Source: an uncultured Eudoraea sp. (lineage in GTDB: Bacteria > Bacteroidota > Bacteroidia > Flavobacteriales > Flavobacteriaceae). Taken from it: DNA of 64,000 bases. This document shows, one piece after another, positions 41,890 through 51,928 of the stretch; the stretch's first letter is position 1; each line of letters starts with the position of its first letter. The notes under the pieces were generated by a model. The model was not told where the DNA came from. It did not search any database and worked only from the letters and a program-made list of their open reading frames with translations. The position numbers and the translations under genes were made by a program. The DNA lies in assembly GCF_947258925.1 (NCBI RefSeq), contig NZ_CAMYKG010000014.1, forward strand, positions 36,694-100,693, given 5' to 3'.

Positions 41890-43995
41890 ATGAATGCTAA
41901 TTATCTTCAGACTCCTGTTACTTATTTGAAAGGTGTAGGTCCAAATAGGGCAGAAATACTTCAAGCTGAACTGGGGATTACAACATACCAGGGCCTGATT
42001 AATCTGTTTCCCAACAGATATATTGATAAAACAAGATATTATAAGATCAGCGAATTACAAAGAGGAAATGCCGATGTGCAACTAATAGGCAGAATTGTAC
42101 ACTTAAAAACGGTAGAGCAAAAAAAGGGAACCCGGTTAGTAGCATTATTTAAAGATGATACCGGTGAAATGGAACTTGTTTGGTTTCGGGGTCAAAAGTG
42201 GATTCGGGAAAATATTAAATTGAATGTTCCTTATGTGATTTTTGGAAGAACCAATTGGTTTAGTGGTAAATTCTCTATGCCACATCCCGAAATGGAATTA
42301 CTGTCGGTGCATGAGAAAGGGATAAAGGTTGCTTTGCAGCCAATATATCCATCAACCGAAAAATTGAGTGCCAGGGGGATTACCAATAGGGTTATCAGTA
42401 AGTTAATTCAGCAGTTATTTTTGGAAACAAAAGGCCAATTCAAAGAGACCCTCTCCCCTACCATACTCAATGAATTAAAGCTTATGTCTAAAACTGAAGC
42501 CATGTTCAATATACACTTCCCAAGGGATCTCAAACATCTGTCCAGGGCACAATTCCGCCTGAAATTTGAAGAATTATTTTACATTCAATTACAACTAATT
42601 TCTAAGAAATTAATTCGTAAGCAAAAAATAAAGGGCTTCCCTTTTGAAGAAGTCGGCTCTCTTTTTAACGGGTTTTATAAAGATCATCTTCCATTCCAAT
42701 TAACCGGGGCTCAAAAGAAAGTTATTAAAGAAATTCGTGCGGATCTGGGAAGCAAGGCTCAAATGAATAGATTGTTACAGGGGGATGTAGGTTCAGGTAA
42801 GACCGTAGTAGCATTAATGACCATCCTGTTAGCGCTGGATAACGGTTTTCAGGCCTGTTTGGTAGCTCCTACTGAAATATTGGCAAACCAGCACTACAAA
42901 GGAATTTGTGACTTATTGGGTGATCTTGACGTAAAAGTAGCTTTACTGACCGGATCTGTAAAAAAGGCGCAAAGAAAAGTCATCCATGAACAGTTGGAAG
43001 ATGGATCACTCCATCTACTTATCGGTACGCATGCTGTTTTAGAAGACAAAGTAAAATTTAAAAACCTTGGGCTGGCAATTGTTGATGAACAGCATAGGTT
43101 TGGTGTTGCTCAGAGATCCAAATTATGGCATAAGAATGAAACACCGCCGCACATTTTGGTGATGACAGCTACACCTATACCAAGAACTTTAGCCATGAGT
43201 CTATACGGTGATCTTGATATCTCTGTGATTGATGAACTCCCCCCGGGTAGAAAAGCAGTGAAAACAGTTCACAGATTTGACAAAAACCGATTAAAAGTGT
43301 TTCAATTTTTACGGGAGGAAATAAAAAAAGGTCGACAGGTTTATATCGTCTATCCACTAATTCAAGAGTCCGAAGCCCTTGATTACAAGGATTTAATGGA
43401 TGGATACGAGAGTATATCGAGAGATTTTCCATTACCCGAATACCAGATTTCAATTGTTCATGGGAAGATGAAGGCACAGGATAAAGATTATGAAATGGAA
43501 CGTTTTGTCAAAGGTGAAACACAAATAATGGTTGCCACAACAGTTATTGAGGTAGGTGTAAACATCCCCAATGCATCAGTGATGATTATTGAGAGCTCAG
43601 AACGCTTCGGGCTTTCCCAGCTGCATCAATTAAGGGGTCGTGTAGGCCGCGGAGCAGAGCAGAGCTATTGTATCCTGATGACCGGTCAAAAGTTATCTGC
43701 AGATGCCAAAACAAGACTGGAAACCATGACCCGCACCAGTGATGGGTTTGAAATTGCCGAGGTAGACCTTAAACTCCGGGGGCCCGGAGATTTGATGGGG
43801 ACCCAGCAAAGTGGTATTTTAAACCTCAAAATTGCAGATATTGTAAAGGATAACGATATCTTAAAAACTGCAAGATATTATGCCATTAAGATCCTTAATA
43901 AAGATCCCAAATTAGAGGCAGAAGAAAACAGAGCAATTCAATTTGCTTATGCCCAGTTGATGAAACATAAGAATATCTGGAATTATATAAGCTAA
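41890..43995 (+). CDS. recG: ATP-dependent DNA helicase RecG
   Basis: RecG (701 aa) remodels stalled forks and Holliday junctions. An N-terminal wedge/OB region (about 1-180) is followed by SF2 helicase motifs: Walker A GDVGSGKT near 300, DEQHRFGV (motif II), MTATPIPRT (III), and in the second RecA lobe TTVIEVGVNIPNA and QLRGRVGRG. The C-terminal LKLRGPGDLMGTQQSG block is specific for RecG. Length and order are typical. It is divergent from the M1 aminopeptidase operon. Confidence 0.98.
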   Translation: MNANYLQTPVTYLKGVGPNRAEILQAELGITTYQGLINLFPNRYIDKTRYYKISELQRGNADVQLIGRIVHLKTVEQKKGTRLVALFKDDTGEMELVWFRGQKWIRENIKLNVPYVIFGRTNWFSGKFSMPHPEMELLSVHEKGIKVALQPIYPSTEKLSARGITNRVISKLIQQLFLETKGQFKETLSPTILNELKLMSKTEAMFNIHFPRDLKHLSRAQFRLKFEELFYIQLQLISKKLIRKQKIKGFPFEEVGSLFNGFYKDHLPFQLTGAQKKVIKEIRADLGSKAQMNRLLQGDVGSGKTVVALMTILLALDNGFQACLVAPTEILANQHYKGICDLLGDLDVKVALLTGSVKKAQRKVIHEQLEDGSLHLLIGTHAVLEDKVKFKNLGLAIVDEQHRFGVAQRSKLWHKNETPPHILVMTATPIPRTLAMSLYGDLDISVIDELPPGRKAVKTVHRFDKNRLKVFQFLREEIKKGRQVYIVYPLIQESEALDYKDLMDGYESISRDFPLPEYQISIVHGKMKAQDKDYEMERFVKGETQIMVATTVIEVGVNIPNASVMIIESSERFGLSQLHQLRGRVGRGAEQSYCILMTGQKLSADAKTRLETMTRTSDGFEIAEVDLKLRGPGDLMGTQQSGILNLKIADIVKDNDILKTARYYAIKILNKDPKLEAEENRAIQFAYAQLMKHKNIWNYIS

Positions 43996-43997
43996 GA

Positions 43998-44030
43998 GCC
44001 GGGTTAAACCCGGCCCTTAATTTTCTTAGT
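43998..44030 (+). terminator. Probable intrinsic terminator after recG
   Basis: GCCGGGT (43998-44004), a 3-nt loop and ACCCGGC (44008-44014) form a GC-rich perfect stem. The downstream T-tract is short and interrupted. It lies between the convergent recG and DUF2911 genes. Confidence 0.6.
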
Positions 44031-44043
44031 ATAAATAAACGGT

Positions 44044-45153
44044 TTAATTAATATCTGTTCCGTTTTCAAGCTTAATAATATTTGCAGCAATGGCATCTTT
44101 ATTTATTTTATCCGGTGCCCTGTTCGCAGCTATTTTCAAATGCTTGAGCGCCGATTTATATTGTCCCATTGCGGAATAGCCCCTGGCCATGCCATAATCA
44201 ACAGGCCAAAGTCCTTTGTGTTTTTTTGCATTCATCTTAAAGACTTCTAAGGCTTTTTCCTTCTTACCCTGGGCAATTAATTGCCTGCCATATCCATGAA
44301 CCTCAAGAATTGTGGCAAGACCCAATGCTTCATCCATAACAGCCTCTGCTTCTGCTGTTTTTCCCTGATTAGTAAGAATTCTTGATTTAACGCTCAGATT
44401 ATTAAAGTTTTTTTGACTAAAAAACTGCCCTTCAATGGCAGCATTTATCCAGCCAAGTGCCTCATCAAGATCTCCTCCATTATTCAATGAAAAGTTAGCG
44501 GCTTGTTCCCAGGTCTGACGACTAAAACCCGGGAAATTTTGTAGTTTATGCCTTATATCTGCCAAAACAATATCAGTTACATCAACTTCGATACTAAATG
44601 GAATTTGTTTCTTTTCCCAATTAAGGGATGCCACCACAGAATTTTTTTTGGCTTCTGTAAAAAGATAGGTCAATTCTTCCATATGCGAGCGATCTTTCGT
44701 ATCAACATCAACCCTGAGGGCATCTTCAGAGGGCTCATAAAAGTAGCTCCCCCAAGCCTCGTAGTTATTGGAAAAAATAATAGTGGCCGTATTGTTCTCA
44801 TTCACAATCATATGCAGACCGTATTTGCCGGCACTTAAAGGCTTGCCTTCAATTTTAACATCATCGGTAAATTTGATAATTGTATTTTCATTGGCACCGG
44901 CTCTCCATGGGGATTCTTTTGCTGTTCCAAAACCCAGATTGTTCATCCCGTAGGGTACCAATTTTCCCCAAATTTCACGTTCTTTTACTGCCGGCCTGGA
45001 ATACACAATTGAGATATCTGTTATTCCAATACGTTGTGACACCGTAGCCATCTGGCTACCCCTTGGTAAATCTAGCTGAGAAATACCATTAGTTCCGTAA
45101 AACATTAGTAAGACCAGGCAAAATAAAGAGCCTATTTTGTAATTTCTTTTCAT
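44044..45153 (-). CDS. DUF2911 family protein with TPR-like C-terminus
   Basis: A 369 aa exported protein (signal peptide ending in GISQ). Residues about 25-190 are a DUF2911 domain: DISIVYSRPAVKEREIWG, LVPYGM and WRAGANENT. The rest (about 215-360) consists of helical pairs that look like tetratricopeptide repeats (ALGWINAAIEG, KALEVFKMNAKKH, YKSALKHLKIAANR). DUF2911 proteins are abundant in Bacteroidota and of unknown role. The TPR part suggests protein binding. Confidence 0.88.
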   Translation of the reverse strand: MKRNYKIGSLFCLVLLMFYGTNGISQLDLPRGSQMATVSQRIGITDISIVYSRPAVKEREIWGKLVPYGMNNLGFGTAKESPWRAGANENTIIKFTDDVKIEGKPLSAGKYGLHMIVNENNTATIIFSNNYEAWGSYFYEPSEDALRVDVDTKDRSHMEELTYLFTEAKKNSVVASLNWEKKQIPFSIEVDVTDIVLADIRHKLQNFPGFSRQTWEQAANFSLNNGGDLDEALGWINAAIEGQFFSQKNFNNLSVKSRILTNQGKTAEAEAVMDEALGLATILEVHGYGRQLIAQGKKEKALEVFKMNAKKHKGLWPVDYGMARGYSAMGQYKSALKHLKIAANRAPDKINKDAIAANIIKLENGTDIN

Positions 45154-45512
45154 CAGATTGTTTCTTTAGTTGTTAATTAAACTGTTAGGTATCTATAAAG
45201 ATATGAATAGGCCTAACTGCATATAGTTACAGTAATGTTAAAGAGTTAAATGCGCATTGTGTATCCGAATTGCACTAAAAAATTCATCGATTATTTTGGA
45301 TTCAATACAAAAGATAAATCCGTACGTACTGTTAACATAAAGCCGGGTGACACACTTATTTACTATAAACTATTGTTTATCAGTACTTTATATTACCTAT
45401 TTACTTCTTGAACATCGTAATTTTAAAGCACTTGGTTTTATCCTCTTTTACTTGTATTTCATACATTTGTTAGCTGTGTTAAAAAGCTAATTCTTAGTTA
45501 TTTGAAGATTAT
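45154..45512. other. Long leader region between the DUF2911 gene and leuC
   Basis: A 359-bp gap. It holds a candidate -7 element (45462-45469), an inverted repeat TTAGCT-N9-AGCTAA (45470-45490) and a 53-codon open frame (45250-45411, starting MRIVYPNCTKKF) with no family likeness. The frame ends in a Leu/Ile/Tyr-rich stretch, but no terminator or antiterminator stems follow it. Confidence 0.4.
45462..45469 (+). promoter_or_regulatory. Candidate -7 element of the leu operon
   Basis: TACATTTG fits TAnnTTTG 44 bp before the leuC ATG. A TTG at 45432 is too far (27 bp) for a good -33 box. The dyad TTAGCT/AGCTAA lies immediately downstream. Confidence 0.4.
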
Positions 45513-46922
45513 ATGAAAAAAACATTATTTGATAAAGTTTGGGACGCACATGTAGTCCAAAAGGTAGCAGATGGTCCTGATGTCTTGTTTATCGACCGTC
45601 ATCTGGTTCATGAGGTGACAAGTCCCGTTGCATTTTTGGGATTAAAAAGTAGAAATATCAAGGTATTATACCCTGAGCGCACTTTTGCTACTGCTGACCA
45701 CAATACACCTACACTGAACCAGCATCTCCCTGTTAAGGATCCGTTATCGGCGAATCAATTACGGGCGTTGGAACAAAACGCTGAGGAACACCATATTCCT
45801 TATTGGGGACTTGGTCATGAAAAAAATGGGATCGTACATGTAATTGGGCCGGAGAATGGAATTACGCTCCCTGGTGCCACTATAGTGTGCGGAGACTCTC
45901 ATACATCAACCCATGGTGCATTTGGGGCCATTGCATTTGGTATAGGTACTTCAGAAGTGGAAATGGTATTGGCAACACAGTGTATTATGCAGCCTAAACC
46001 AAAAAGCATGCGGATTACTATTAATGGCAAACTAAATAGTGCCGTAACACCAAAAGATGTAGCCCTGTATATTATTTCTCAATTAAGTACTTCGGGAGCT
46101 ACCGGATATTTTGTGGAATACGCCGGAGATATCTTTAAGCAGATGTCTATGGAAGGACGTATGACGGTATGTAATCTCAGTATTGAGATGGGTGCACGCG
46201 GTGGTATGGTAGCACCAGACGAAAAGACATTTGATTATATAAAAAATAGAGAATTTACTCCAAAGGGTGAGGCCTGGGATAAGGCAATGAAATATTGGGA
46301 GACTTTGTATACCGATGACGATTCGGTTTTTGATCATGAAATTACCTTCAATGGTGAAGATATAGAACCAATGATCACCTATGGTACTAATCCGGGAATG
46401 GGAATTGGTATTTCTGGTGGAATTCCTTTAGCGAATGCAATCGAAGGAGGCGCCGCCACTTATAAAAAGTCGTTGCAGTATATGGATTTTCAGGAAGGAG
46501 AAAATATGCTGGGTAAAGCAATCGATTTTGTCTTTCTGGGAAGTTGTACCAATGGTCGAATAGAAGATTTCCGGGCTTTTACAAGTTTGGTTAAAGGGAA
46601 ACAAAAAGCAGAAAACGTTACTGCCTGGCTGGTCCCCGGATCTCATAAAGTAGAAGAAGCTATTAAGGAAGAAGGTTTGTTAGAAATTTTGAATAAGGCA
46701 GGTTTTGAATTAAGGGAGCCAGGATGCTCGGCTTGTCTGGCTATGAATGATGATAAGATTCCAGCCGGTAAATATGCGGTGAGTACTTCTAACAGAAACT
46801 TTGAAGGAAGACAGGGGCCAGGAGCAAGAACATTGCTCGCGAGTCCGCTTGTTGCAGCTGCTGCGGCTATTACAGGGAGGGTTACGGATCCAAGGGAGCT
46901 GATGGTGTTTGAAACAGCTTAA
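45513..46922 (+). CDS. leuC: 3-isopropylmalate dehydratase large subunit
   Basis: LeuC (469 aa) isomerises 2- to 3-isopropylmalate with LeuD. The aconitase-type features are visible: [25 protein letters not shown] and [11 protein letters not shown], the last two providing the three cysteines of the [4Fe-4S] cluster. It is the first gene of leuCDAB, with leuD 30 bp downstream. Confidence 0.98.
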   Translation: MKKTLFDKVWDAHVVQKVADGPDVLFIDRHLVHEVTSPVAFLGLKSRNIKVLYPERTFATADHNTPTLNQHLPVKDPLSANQLRALEQNAEEHHIPYWGLGHEKNGIVHVIGPENGITLPGATIVCGDSHTSTHGAFGAIAFGIGTSEVEMVLATQCIMQPKPKSMRITINGKLNSAVTPKDVALYIISQLSTSGATGYFVEYAGDIFKQMSMEGRMTVCNLSIEMGARGGMVAPDEKTFDYIKNREFTPKGEAWDKAMKYWETLYTDDDSVFDHEITFNGEDIEPMITYGTNPGMGIGISGGIPLANAIEGGAATYKKSLQYMDFQEGENMLGKAIDFVFLGSCTNGRIEDFRAFTSLVKGKQKAENVTAWLVPGSHKVEEAIKEEGLLEILNKAGFELREPGCSACLAMNDDKIPAGKYAVSTSNRNFEGRQGPGARTLLASPLVAAAAAITGRVTDPRELMVFETA

Positions 46923-46952
46923 TTTTTACTAATCATTAACGGATATAAACGA

Positions 46953-47549
46953 ATGGCATACGATAAATTTAAAGTTTTAAACAGTACGGCAGTACCTCTC
47001 CCCATAGAAAATGTGGATACAGATCAGATTATTCCGGCCCGGTTTCTGAAAGCAACGGAACGAAAAGGATTTGGAGATAACCTATTTCGGGATTGGAGAT
47101 ATAACCCTGACAATACGCCAAAAGAACAATTCGTTCTTAATAACCCAATTTATGGTGGTAAAATATTGGTTGGTGGTAAAAACTTTGGATCCGGTTCTTC
47201 AAGAGAACACGCAGCCTGGGCCATTTATGATTATGGTTTTCGTTGTGTTGTAAGCAGTTTTTTTGCGGATATATTCAGAGGCAACTGTATGAATATTGGT
47301 GTTTTGCCCTTACAAGTAAGCCCGGACTTTCTTGTAAAGATATTTGAAGCAATCGAAGCTGATCCTAATGCAGAATTCGAAGTTAACCTGCCGGAACAAA
47401 CCTTTACAATAAAGTCTACCGGAGAAAAGGAAAATTTCGAAATAAACGACTATAAAAAGGAAAATTTACTCAACGGATTTGACGATATTGATTATTTGTT
47501 AAATATTCAGGATAAAATAGAAACATTTGCAAAGGATACACCGCTTTAA
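46953..47549 (+). CDS. leuD: 3-isopropylmalate dehydratase small subunit
   Basis: LeuD (198 aa) is the swivel-domain partner of LeuC. It shows NVDTDQIIPARFLK near the N-terminus and the substrate loop GGKNFGSGSSREHA. The length is typical. It sits between leuC and leuA in the operon. Confidence 0.98.
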   Translation: MAYDKFKVLNSTAVPLPIENVDTDQIIPARFLKATERKGFGDNLFRDWRYNPDNTPKEQFVLNNPIYGGKILVGGKNFGSGSSREHAAWAIYDYGFRCVVSSFFADIFRGNCMNIGVLPLQVSPDFLVKIFEAIEADPNAEFEVNLPEQTFTIKSTGEKENFEINDYKKENLLNGFDDIDYLLNIQDKIETFAKDTPL

Positions 47550-47591
47550 TATCAATAAAGACTATTACTTCATAAGCTATTTAACTTCAGC

Positions 47592-49109
47592 ATGAATCGG
47601 AGGAAAATTGAAATAATGGATACAACATTGCGGGATGGAGAACAAACCTCAGGGGTATCCTTTACTGCTTCAGAGAAGCTAACCCTGGCAAGACTACTTC
47701 TGGATGAATTGAAAGTAGATCGTATAGAAGTTGCGTCTGCCCGAGTTTCGGAAGGCGAATTCAATTCGGTTCGTTCAATAGCCGAATGGGCAGAGAGTGT
47801 AGGGTACTTAGATCGTATAGAAGTGCTCACTTTTGTAGATAACGGACTATCCCTGAAATGGATGGAAAAAGCAGGTGCGAAAGTACAAAACCTGTTAACA
47901 AAAGGATCTTTAAACCACCTTACCTATCAACTTAAGAAAACACCGGAAGAGCATTTTAATGATATTGCTGCAGTGCTAAGCAAGGCAGAAAAACAAGGGA
48001 TTACTACAAATGTATACCTGGAAGATTGGAGTAATGGGATGCGGAATTCTCCTGAATACGTTTTTCAGTTTCTGGACTTCCTGGCAACGCAGCCAATTAA
48101 AAGAATATTGTTGCCTGATACCCTGGGTATTCTGACACATGCTGAGACTTTTGATTTTATATCCCGAATCATATCCCGTTATCCTGATATGCATTTCGAT
48201 TTTCACGGTCACAACGATTACGATCTTAGTGTAGCGAATGTTATGGAAGCTTTGAAGGCCGGTTGTCACGGATTACATTTAACCATAAATGGAATGGGGG
48301 AACGAGCTGGCAATGCCCCATTGGCTAGTGTTGTAGCCGTTGTGAATGATTTTATGCCCGATATTGAAATCAATGTGCATGAATCCTCACTTTTTAAAGT
48401 CAGTAAGCTTGTATCTACTTTTACCGGATTTGGAATTCCTGCCAACAAACCTATTGTAGGCGACAATGTTTTTACCCAAACAGCTGGAATACATGCAGAT
48501 GGTGATAATAAAAAGAACTTATACTTTAATGACTTATTGCCCGAACGCTTCGGTAGAAAACGCAAATATGCATTGGGCAAAACCTCAGGAAAAGCGAATA
48601 TCCAAAAAAATCTTCAGGAATTGGGACTTACGCTCAATGATGAAGAAATAAAGAGAGTAACCGAACGAATCATTGAGTTGGGAGACAAAAAGGAGAAAGT
48701 CACCAAAGAGGACCTCCCCTATATTATTTCGGATGTTTTGGATACTGAGCCTTACCAGCAAAAAGTCTTTGTCAAATCCTATGTGCTTACCCATTCCAAG
48801 GGCCTCAAACCGTCAACAACGGTGGCGGTTGAAATCAATGGAGACGCCTTTGAAGAAAATGCGCAGGGCGACGGGCAGTTCGATGCATTTATGAACGCCC
48901 TGAGAAAAGTATACAAATCCAAAAAAATAGAACTCCCGACACTCATTGATTATGCGGTGCGCATACCTCCCGGCAGTAACTCGGATGCTTTATGCGAGAC
49001 CATTATTACCTGGCAGGATAAAGGAAATGACTTTATTACCCGCGGCCTTGATTCTGATCAGACTGTTTCAGCAATTAAGGCGACAGAAAAAATGTTGAAT
49101 ATCATATAA
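47592..49109 (+). CDS. leuA: 2-isopropylmalate synthase (LeuA family, possibly citramalate-synthase-like)
   Basis: This 505 aa protein has the HMGL-type TIM barrel with DTTLRDGEQ (10-18), metal motif HGHND (H205, H207) and GERAGNAPL, then a C-terminal LeuA dimer/regulatory domain (about 370-500) ending in GLDSDQTVSAIKATEKML, where leucine would bind. Its N-terminal wording (DTTLRDGEQTSGVSF) is also seen in citramalate synthases, so substrate preference is not certain. The position between leuD and leuB favours 2-isopropylmalate synthase, which joins 2-oxoisovalerate and acetyl-CoA. Confidence 0.92.
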   Translation: MNRRKIEIMDTTLRDGEQTSGVSFTASEKLTLARLLLDELKVDRIEVASARVSEGEFNSVRSIAEWAESVGYLDRIEVLTFVDNGLSLKWMEKAGAKVQNLLTKGSLNHLTYQLKKTPEEHFNDIAAVLSKAEKQGITTNVYLEDWSNGMRNSPEYVFQFLDFLATQPIKRILLPDTLGILTHAETFDFISRIISRYPDMHFDFHGHNDYDLSVANVMEALKAGCHGLHLTINGMGERAGNAPLASVVAVVNDFMPDIEINVHESSLFKVSKLVSTFTGFGIPANKPIVGDNVFTQTAGIHADGDNKKNLYFNDLLPERFGRKRKYALGKTSGKANIQKNLQELGLTLNDEEIKRVTERIIELGDKKEKVTKEDLPYIISDVLDTEPYQQKVFVKSYVLTHSKGLKPSTTVAVEINGDAFEENAQGDGQFDAFMNALRKVYKSKKIELPTLIDYAVRIPPGSNSDALCETIITWQDKGNDFITRGLDSDQTVSAIKATEKMLNII

Positions 49110-49160
49110 GAACCTTTTTAAAAGACAATTATTTACCATTAATCAGATCATAAAAACAAT

Positions 49161-50219
49161 ATGAAACTAAATATAGCACTCTTAGCCGGTGACGGAATTG
49201 GACCGGAAGTGATAGATCAGGCGGTCAAAGTATGCAATGTCGTGGCAGAAAAGTATGGCCACGATATAAATTGGAGACCAGCTTTAACCGGAGCTGCTGC
49301 AATTGATGCTGTGGGAGACCCTTACCCCGAAGACACCCATAAAATATGTGAAACTTCCGATGCTGTTTTATTTGGGGCAATTGGACATCCTAAATATGAT
49401 AATGATCCTTCGGCAAAAGTCCGTCCGGAACAAGGCCTGTTAAGAATGCGTCAAAAATTAGGTTTATTTGCTAATGTGAGGCCAACTTTTACATTTCCTT
49501 CCTTGATTGATAAATCTCCTTTAAAAAGGGAACGGATAGAAGGTACAGATCTGGTGTTTTTAAGAGAACTTACCGGGGGTATCTATTTTGGAAAGCGAGG
49601 AAGGGAAGATGATGGTGAAACAGCATATGACACTTGTACGTATACCCGGGCTGAAATTAAACGTTTGGCTCAAAAAGGTTTTGAAATGGCCCAAAAAAGG
49701 TCTAAACGGCTATGTTGCGTAGATAAAGCTAATGTATTGGAATCTTCACGGCTTTGGCGAGAAACCGTACAGGCTATGGAAAAGGACTATCCGGAGGTTA
49801 CCGTTTCTTACGAATTTGTGGATGCCGTGGCTATGCGACTTGTGCAATGGCCAAGTGAATATGATGTTTTGATTACCGAGAACCTTTTTGGGGATATTCT
49901 TACAGATGAGGCTTCCGTAATTTCGGGCTCAATGGGACTTATGCCTTCGGCTTCAATTGGAGAGCGCATAGCTTTATATGAACCAATTCATGGGTCTTAC
50001 CCGCAAGCAGCAGGCAAAGATATTGCCAATCCTCTGGCCACTGTTTTATCTGCAGCCATGTTATTTGACGGTTTTGACTTAAGTGAGGAAGCAGAAGCAA
50101 TACGAAAAGTGGTAAATAAGTCCCTTGCAGAAGGAATCGTTACAGAAGATCTGGCTGAAGGTGGAAAGTCTTATAAAACCAGTGAAGTGGGTAATTGGCT
50201 TGCAGCTAATATCCAATAA
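49161..50219 (+). CDS. leuB: 3-isopropylmalate dehydrogenase
   Basis: LeuB (352 aa) oxidises 3-isopropylmalate with NAD+. Motifs are GDGIGPEV at the N-terminus, ENLFGDILTDEASV and HGSYPQAAGKDIANPLAT (nucleotide-binding region). It ends the leuCDAB operon, and a terminator follows. Confidence 0.98.
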   Translation: MKLNIALLAGDGIGPEVIDQAVKVCNVVAEKYGHDINWRPALTGAAAIDAVGDPYPEDTHKICETSDAVLFGAIGHPKYDNDPSAKVRPEQGLLRMRQKLGLFANVRPTFTFPSLIDKSPLKRERIEGTDLVFLRELTGGIYFGKRGREDDGETAYDTCTYTRAEIKRLAQKGFEMAQKRSKRLCCVDKANVLESSRLWRETVQAMEKDYPEVTVSYEFVDAVAMRLVQWPSEYDVLITENLFGDILTDEASVISGSMGLMPSASIGERIALYEPIHGSYPQAAGKDIANPLATVLSAAMLFDGFDLSEEAEAIRKVVNKSLAEGIVTEDLAEGGKSYKTSEVGNWLAANIQ

Positions 50220-50231
50220 GAAATAAATGAA

Positions 50232-50271
50232 AGCCGGGGATCACTATTTAGTTTTCCACGGCTATTTTTTT
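50232..50271 (+). terminator. Intrinsic terminator after leuB
   Basis: AGCCGGGG (50232-50239) pairs with CCACGGCT (50256-50263), one mismatch, followed by seven T. It lies between the convergent leu operon and the aldehyde dehydrogenase gene. Confidence 0.7.
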
Positions 50272-50285
50272 ACTTCAAACTAAAA

Positions 50286-51878
50286 TTAAAGAAGGTAGTC
50301 CGTACTGATAAAGTTAGATAACTTAGTTTCTAATAACTTTTCAAGAATATCGTTATTTAATTCGGTATCCTTAGACGCGACAAACGTTCTTATAGAAAAT
50401 GATCGCAATGCATCATGAACACTTAATGTAGCAACCGCAGAATCTTTTCTCCCTGTAAAAGGATAAACATCGGGGCCGCGTTGACAGGAACTATTTAAAT
50501 TCACACGACAAACCAGGTTAGCCAAATTATCAATTAAGGGTGCGAGCGCATATACGTCACTCCCGAATAAACTTACTTGTTGGCCGTAGTTAGACTCGGC
50601 CATATCATCCAAAGGTTCCTGAATATCTTCAAATGAAAGGACTGGGATCACGGGCCCAAACTGTTCTTCTTCATATACCTTCATATCCTTGGTTACCGGG
50701 TAAAGAACTGCGGGCCAGATATAGTTATCAGAATGTTCTCCTCCCTTGGCATTAAGAATATGCGCCCCTTTATCCAAAGCATCATCAATTAATTCTTGTA
50801 TGTAGTTTGGCTTACCCGACTCCGGCAATGGAGTAAGCGTAACGCCTTCTTCCCATGGATTTCCGAATTTCAGTTCATCAACTCTTTGTGAAAATTTCTT
50901 ATTAAATTCTTCAACTATATCCTTGTGTACATATATAACTTTAAGCGCAGTACATCGCTGACCGTTGAAAGACAAAGCACCTGCAAGGCATTCTGTGATA
51001 GCCAGGTCCAAATTTGCATCTGGCAATACAATAGCCGGGTTCTTTGCTTCCAGGCCCAATACAAGACGTAAGCGATTACTCTTGGGGTGTTGATTTTGTA
51101 AAGCATTTGCAGAAGAACTATGTCCTATTAATGCCAAAACATCAACTTTACCCGTTTTCATAATAGGCCCGGCAATAGCACGGCCGCGACCGAACAATAC
51201 ATTTACAACACCTTTGGGAAAACTCTCTTTAAAGGCTTCTATTAAAGGTGAAATCAAAAGAACGCCTTGCTTAGCCGGTTTAAAAACTGCTGTATTCCCC
51301 ATAATTATGGCAGGAATCAGCAAACAGAAGGTTTCATTTAAGGGATAATTATAAGGCCCTAAACAAAGTACAACCCCCAAAGGCCCTCTTCTTATATGTG
51401 CATAGACCCCTGCATTCTTTTCAAATTTTGCAGAGTTTCGATCCAGTTCCTTATAGTCTTCAATTGTATCGTAGATGTATTCTACAGTCCTGTCAAATTC
51501 TTTTTCAGAATCTGGCAGGGTTTTACCTATTTCCCACATTAAATACTTGACCACTTCGTCCCTTTTGGTCTCCATTATACGGACAAATTTTTCCATGCAT
51601 TCAATCCGGTCTCTAACGCGCATGGTTGGCCATACACCCTGTCCCTGATCGTAGGCTTTTACCGCTGCATCTAGTGCTTCCAAAGCCTCATTTTCAGCCA
51701 TATCCGGAACAGATCCAAGCAATGTTGGCGCATATTCTGAAGTACTTGAAATGGTAGAATAAACTTCTGATGTAGCGCCTTGCCACACCTTTAATTCACC
51801 ATTTATCAAATAGGTTTTTTGATGAAGTGGCTCCGTAATACGAAATGCATCTGGTATGATTGATAAGGTAGTTTCCAT
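50286..51878 (-). CDS. NADP-dependent glyceraldehyde-3-phosphate dehydrogenase-like aldehyde dehydrogenase (GapN type)
   Basis: A 530 aa aldehyde dehydrogenase. The catalytic cysteine lies in [10 protein letters not shown], the cofactor glutamate in [10 protein letters not shown], and the N-terminal part has GPYNYPLNE. The block [19 protein letters not shown] and the ENPW-like [15 protein letters not shown] are characteristic of GapN, which oxidises glyceraldehyde 3-phosphate directly to 3-phosphoglycerate and yields NADPH. The gene follows ilvC by 50 bp on the same strand with no visible promoter or terminator between, so it may be the last gene of the ilv operon. NADPH from GapN would supply IlvC; that link is an inference. 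Confidence 0.85.
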   Translation of the reverse strand: METTLSIIPDAFRITEPLHQKTYLINGELKVWQGATSEVYSTISSTSEYAPTLLGSVPDMAENEALEALDAAVKAYDQGQGVWPTMRVRDRIECMEKFVRIMETKRDEVVKYLMWEIGKTLPDSEKEFDRTVEYIYDTIEDYKELDRNSAKFEKNAGVYAHIRRGPLGVVLCLGPYNYPLNETFCLLIPAIIMGNTAVFKPAKQGVLLISPLIEAFKESFPKGVVNVLFGRGRAIAGPIMKTGKVDVLALIGHSSSANALQNQHPKSNRLRLVLGLEAKNPAIVLPDANLDLAITECLAGALSFNGQRCTALKVIYVHKDIVEEFNKKFSQRVDELKFGNPWEEGVTLTPLPESGKPNYIQELIDDALDKGAHILNAKGGEHSDNYIWPAVLYPVTKDMKVYEEEQFGPVIPVLSFEDIQEPLDDMAESNYGQQVSLFGSDVYALAPLIDNLANLVCRVNLNSSCQRGPDVYPFTGRKDSAVATLSVHDALRSFSIRTFVASKDTELNNDILEKLLETKLSNFISTDYLL

Positions 51879-51928
51879 TTATTTTTCCTTTAATAATAAC
51901 GATGTTAACTATGGATGCTGAGTATTGT

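Noticed and set aside
45250..45512. Leucine attenuator upstream of leuC
   Set aside because: No mutually exclusive stem-loops or T-run terminator between the small frame and leuC, and no run of consecutive Leu codons.
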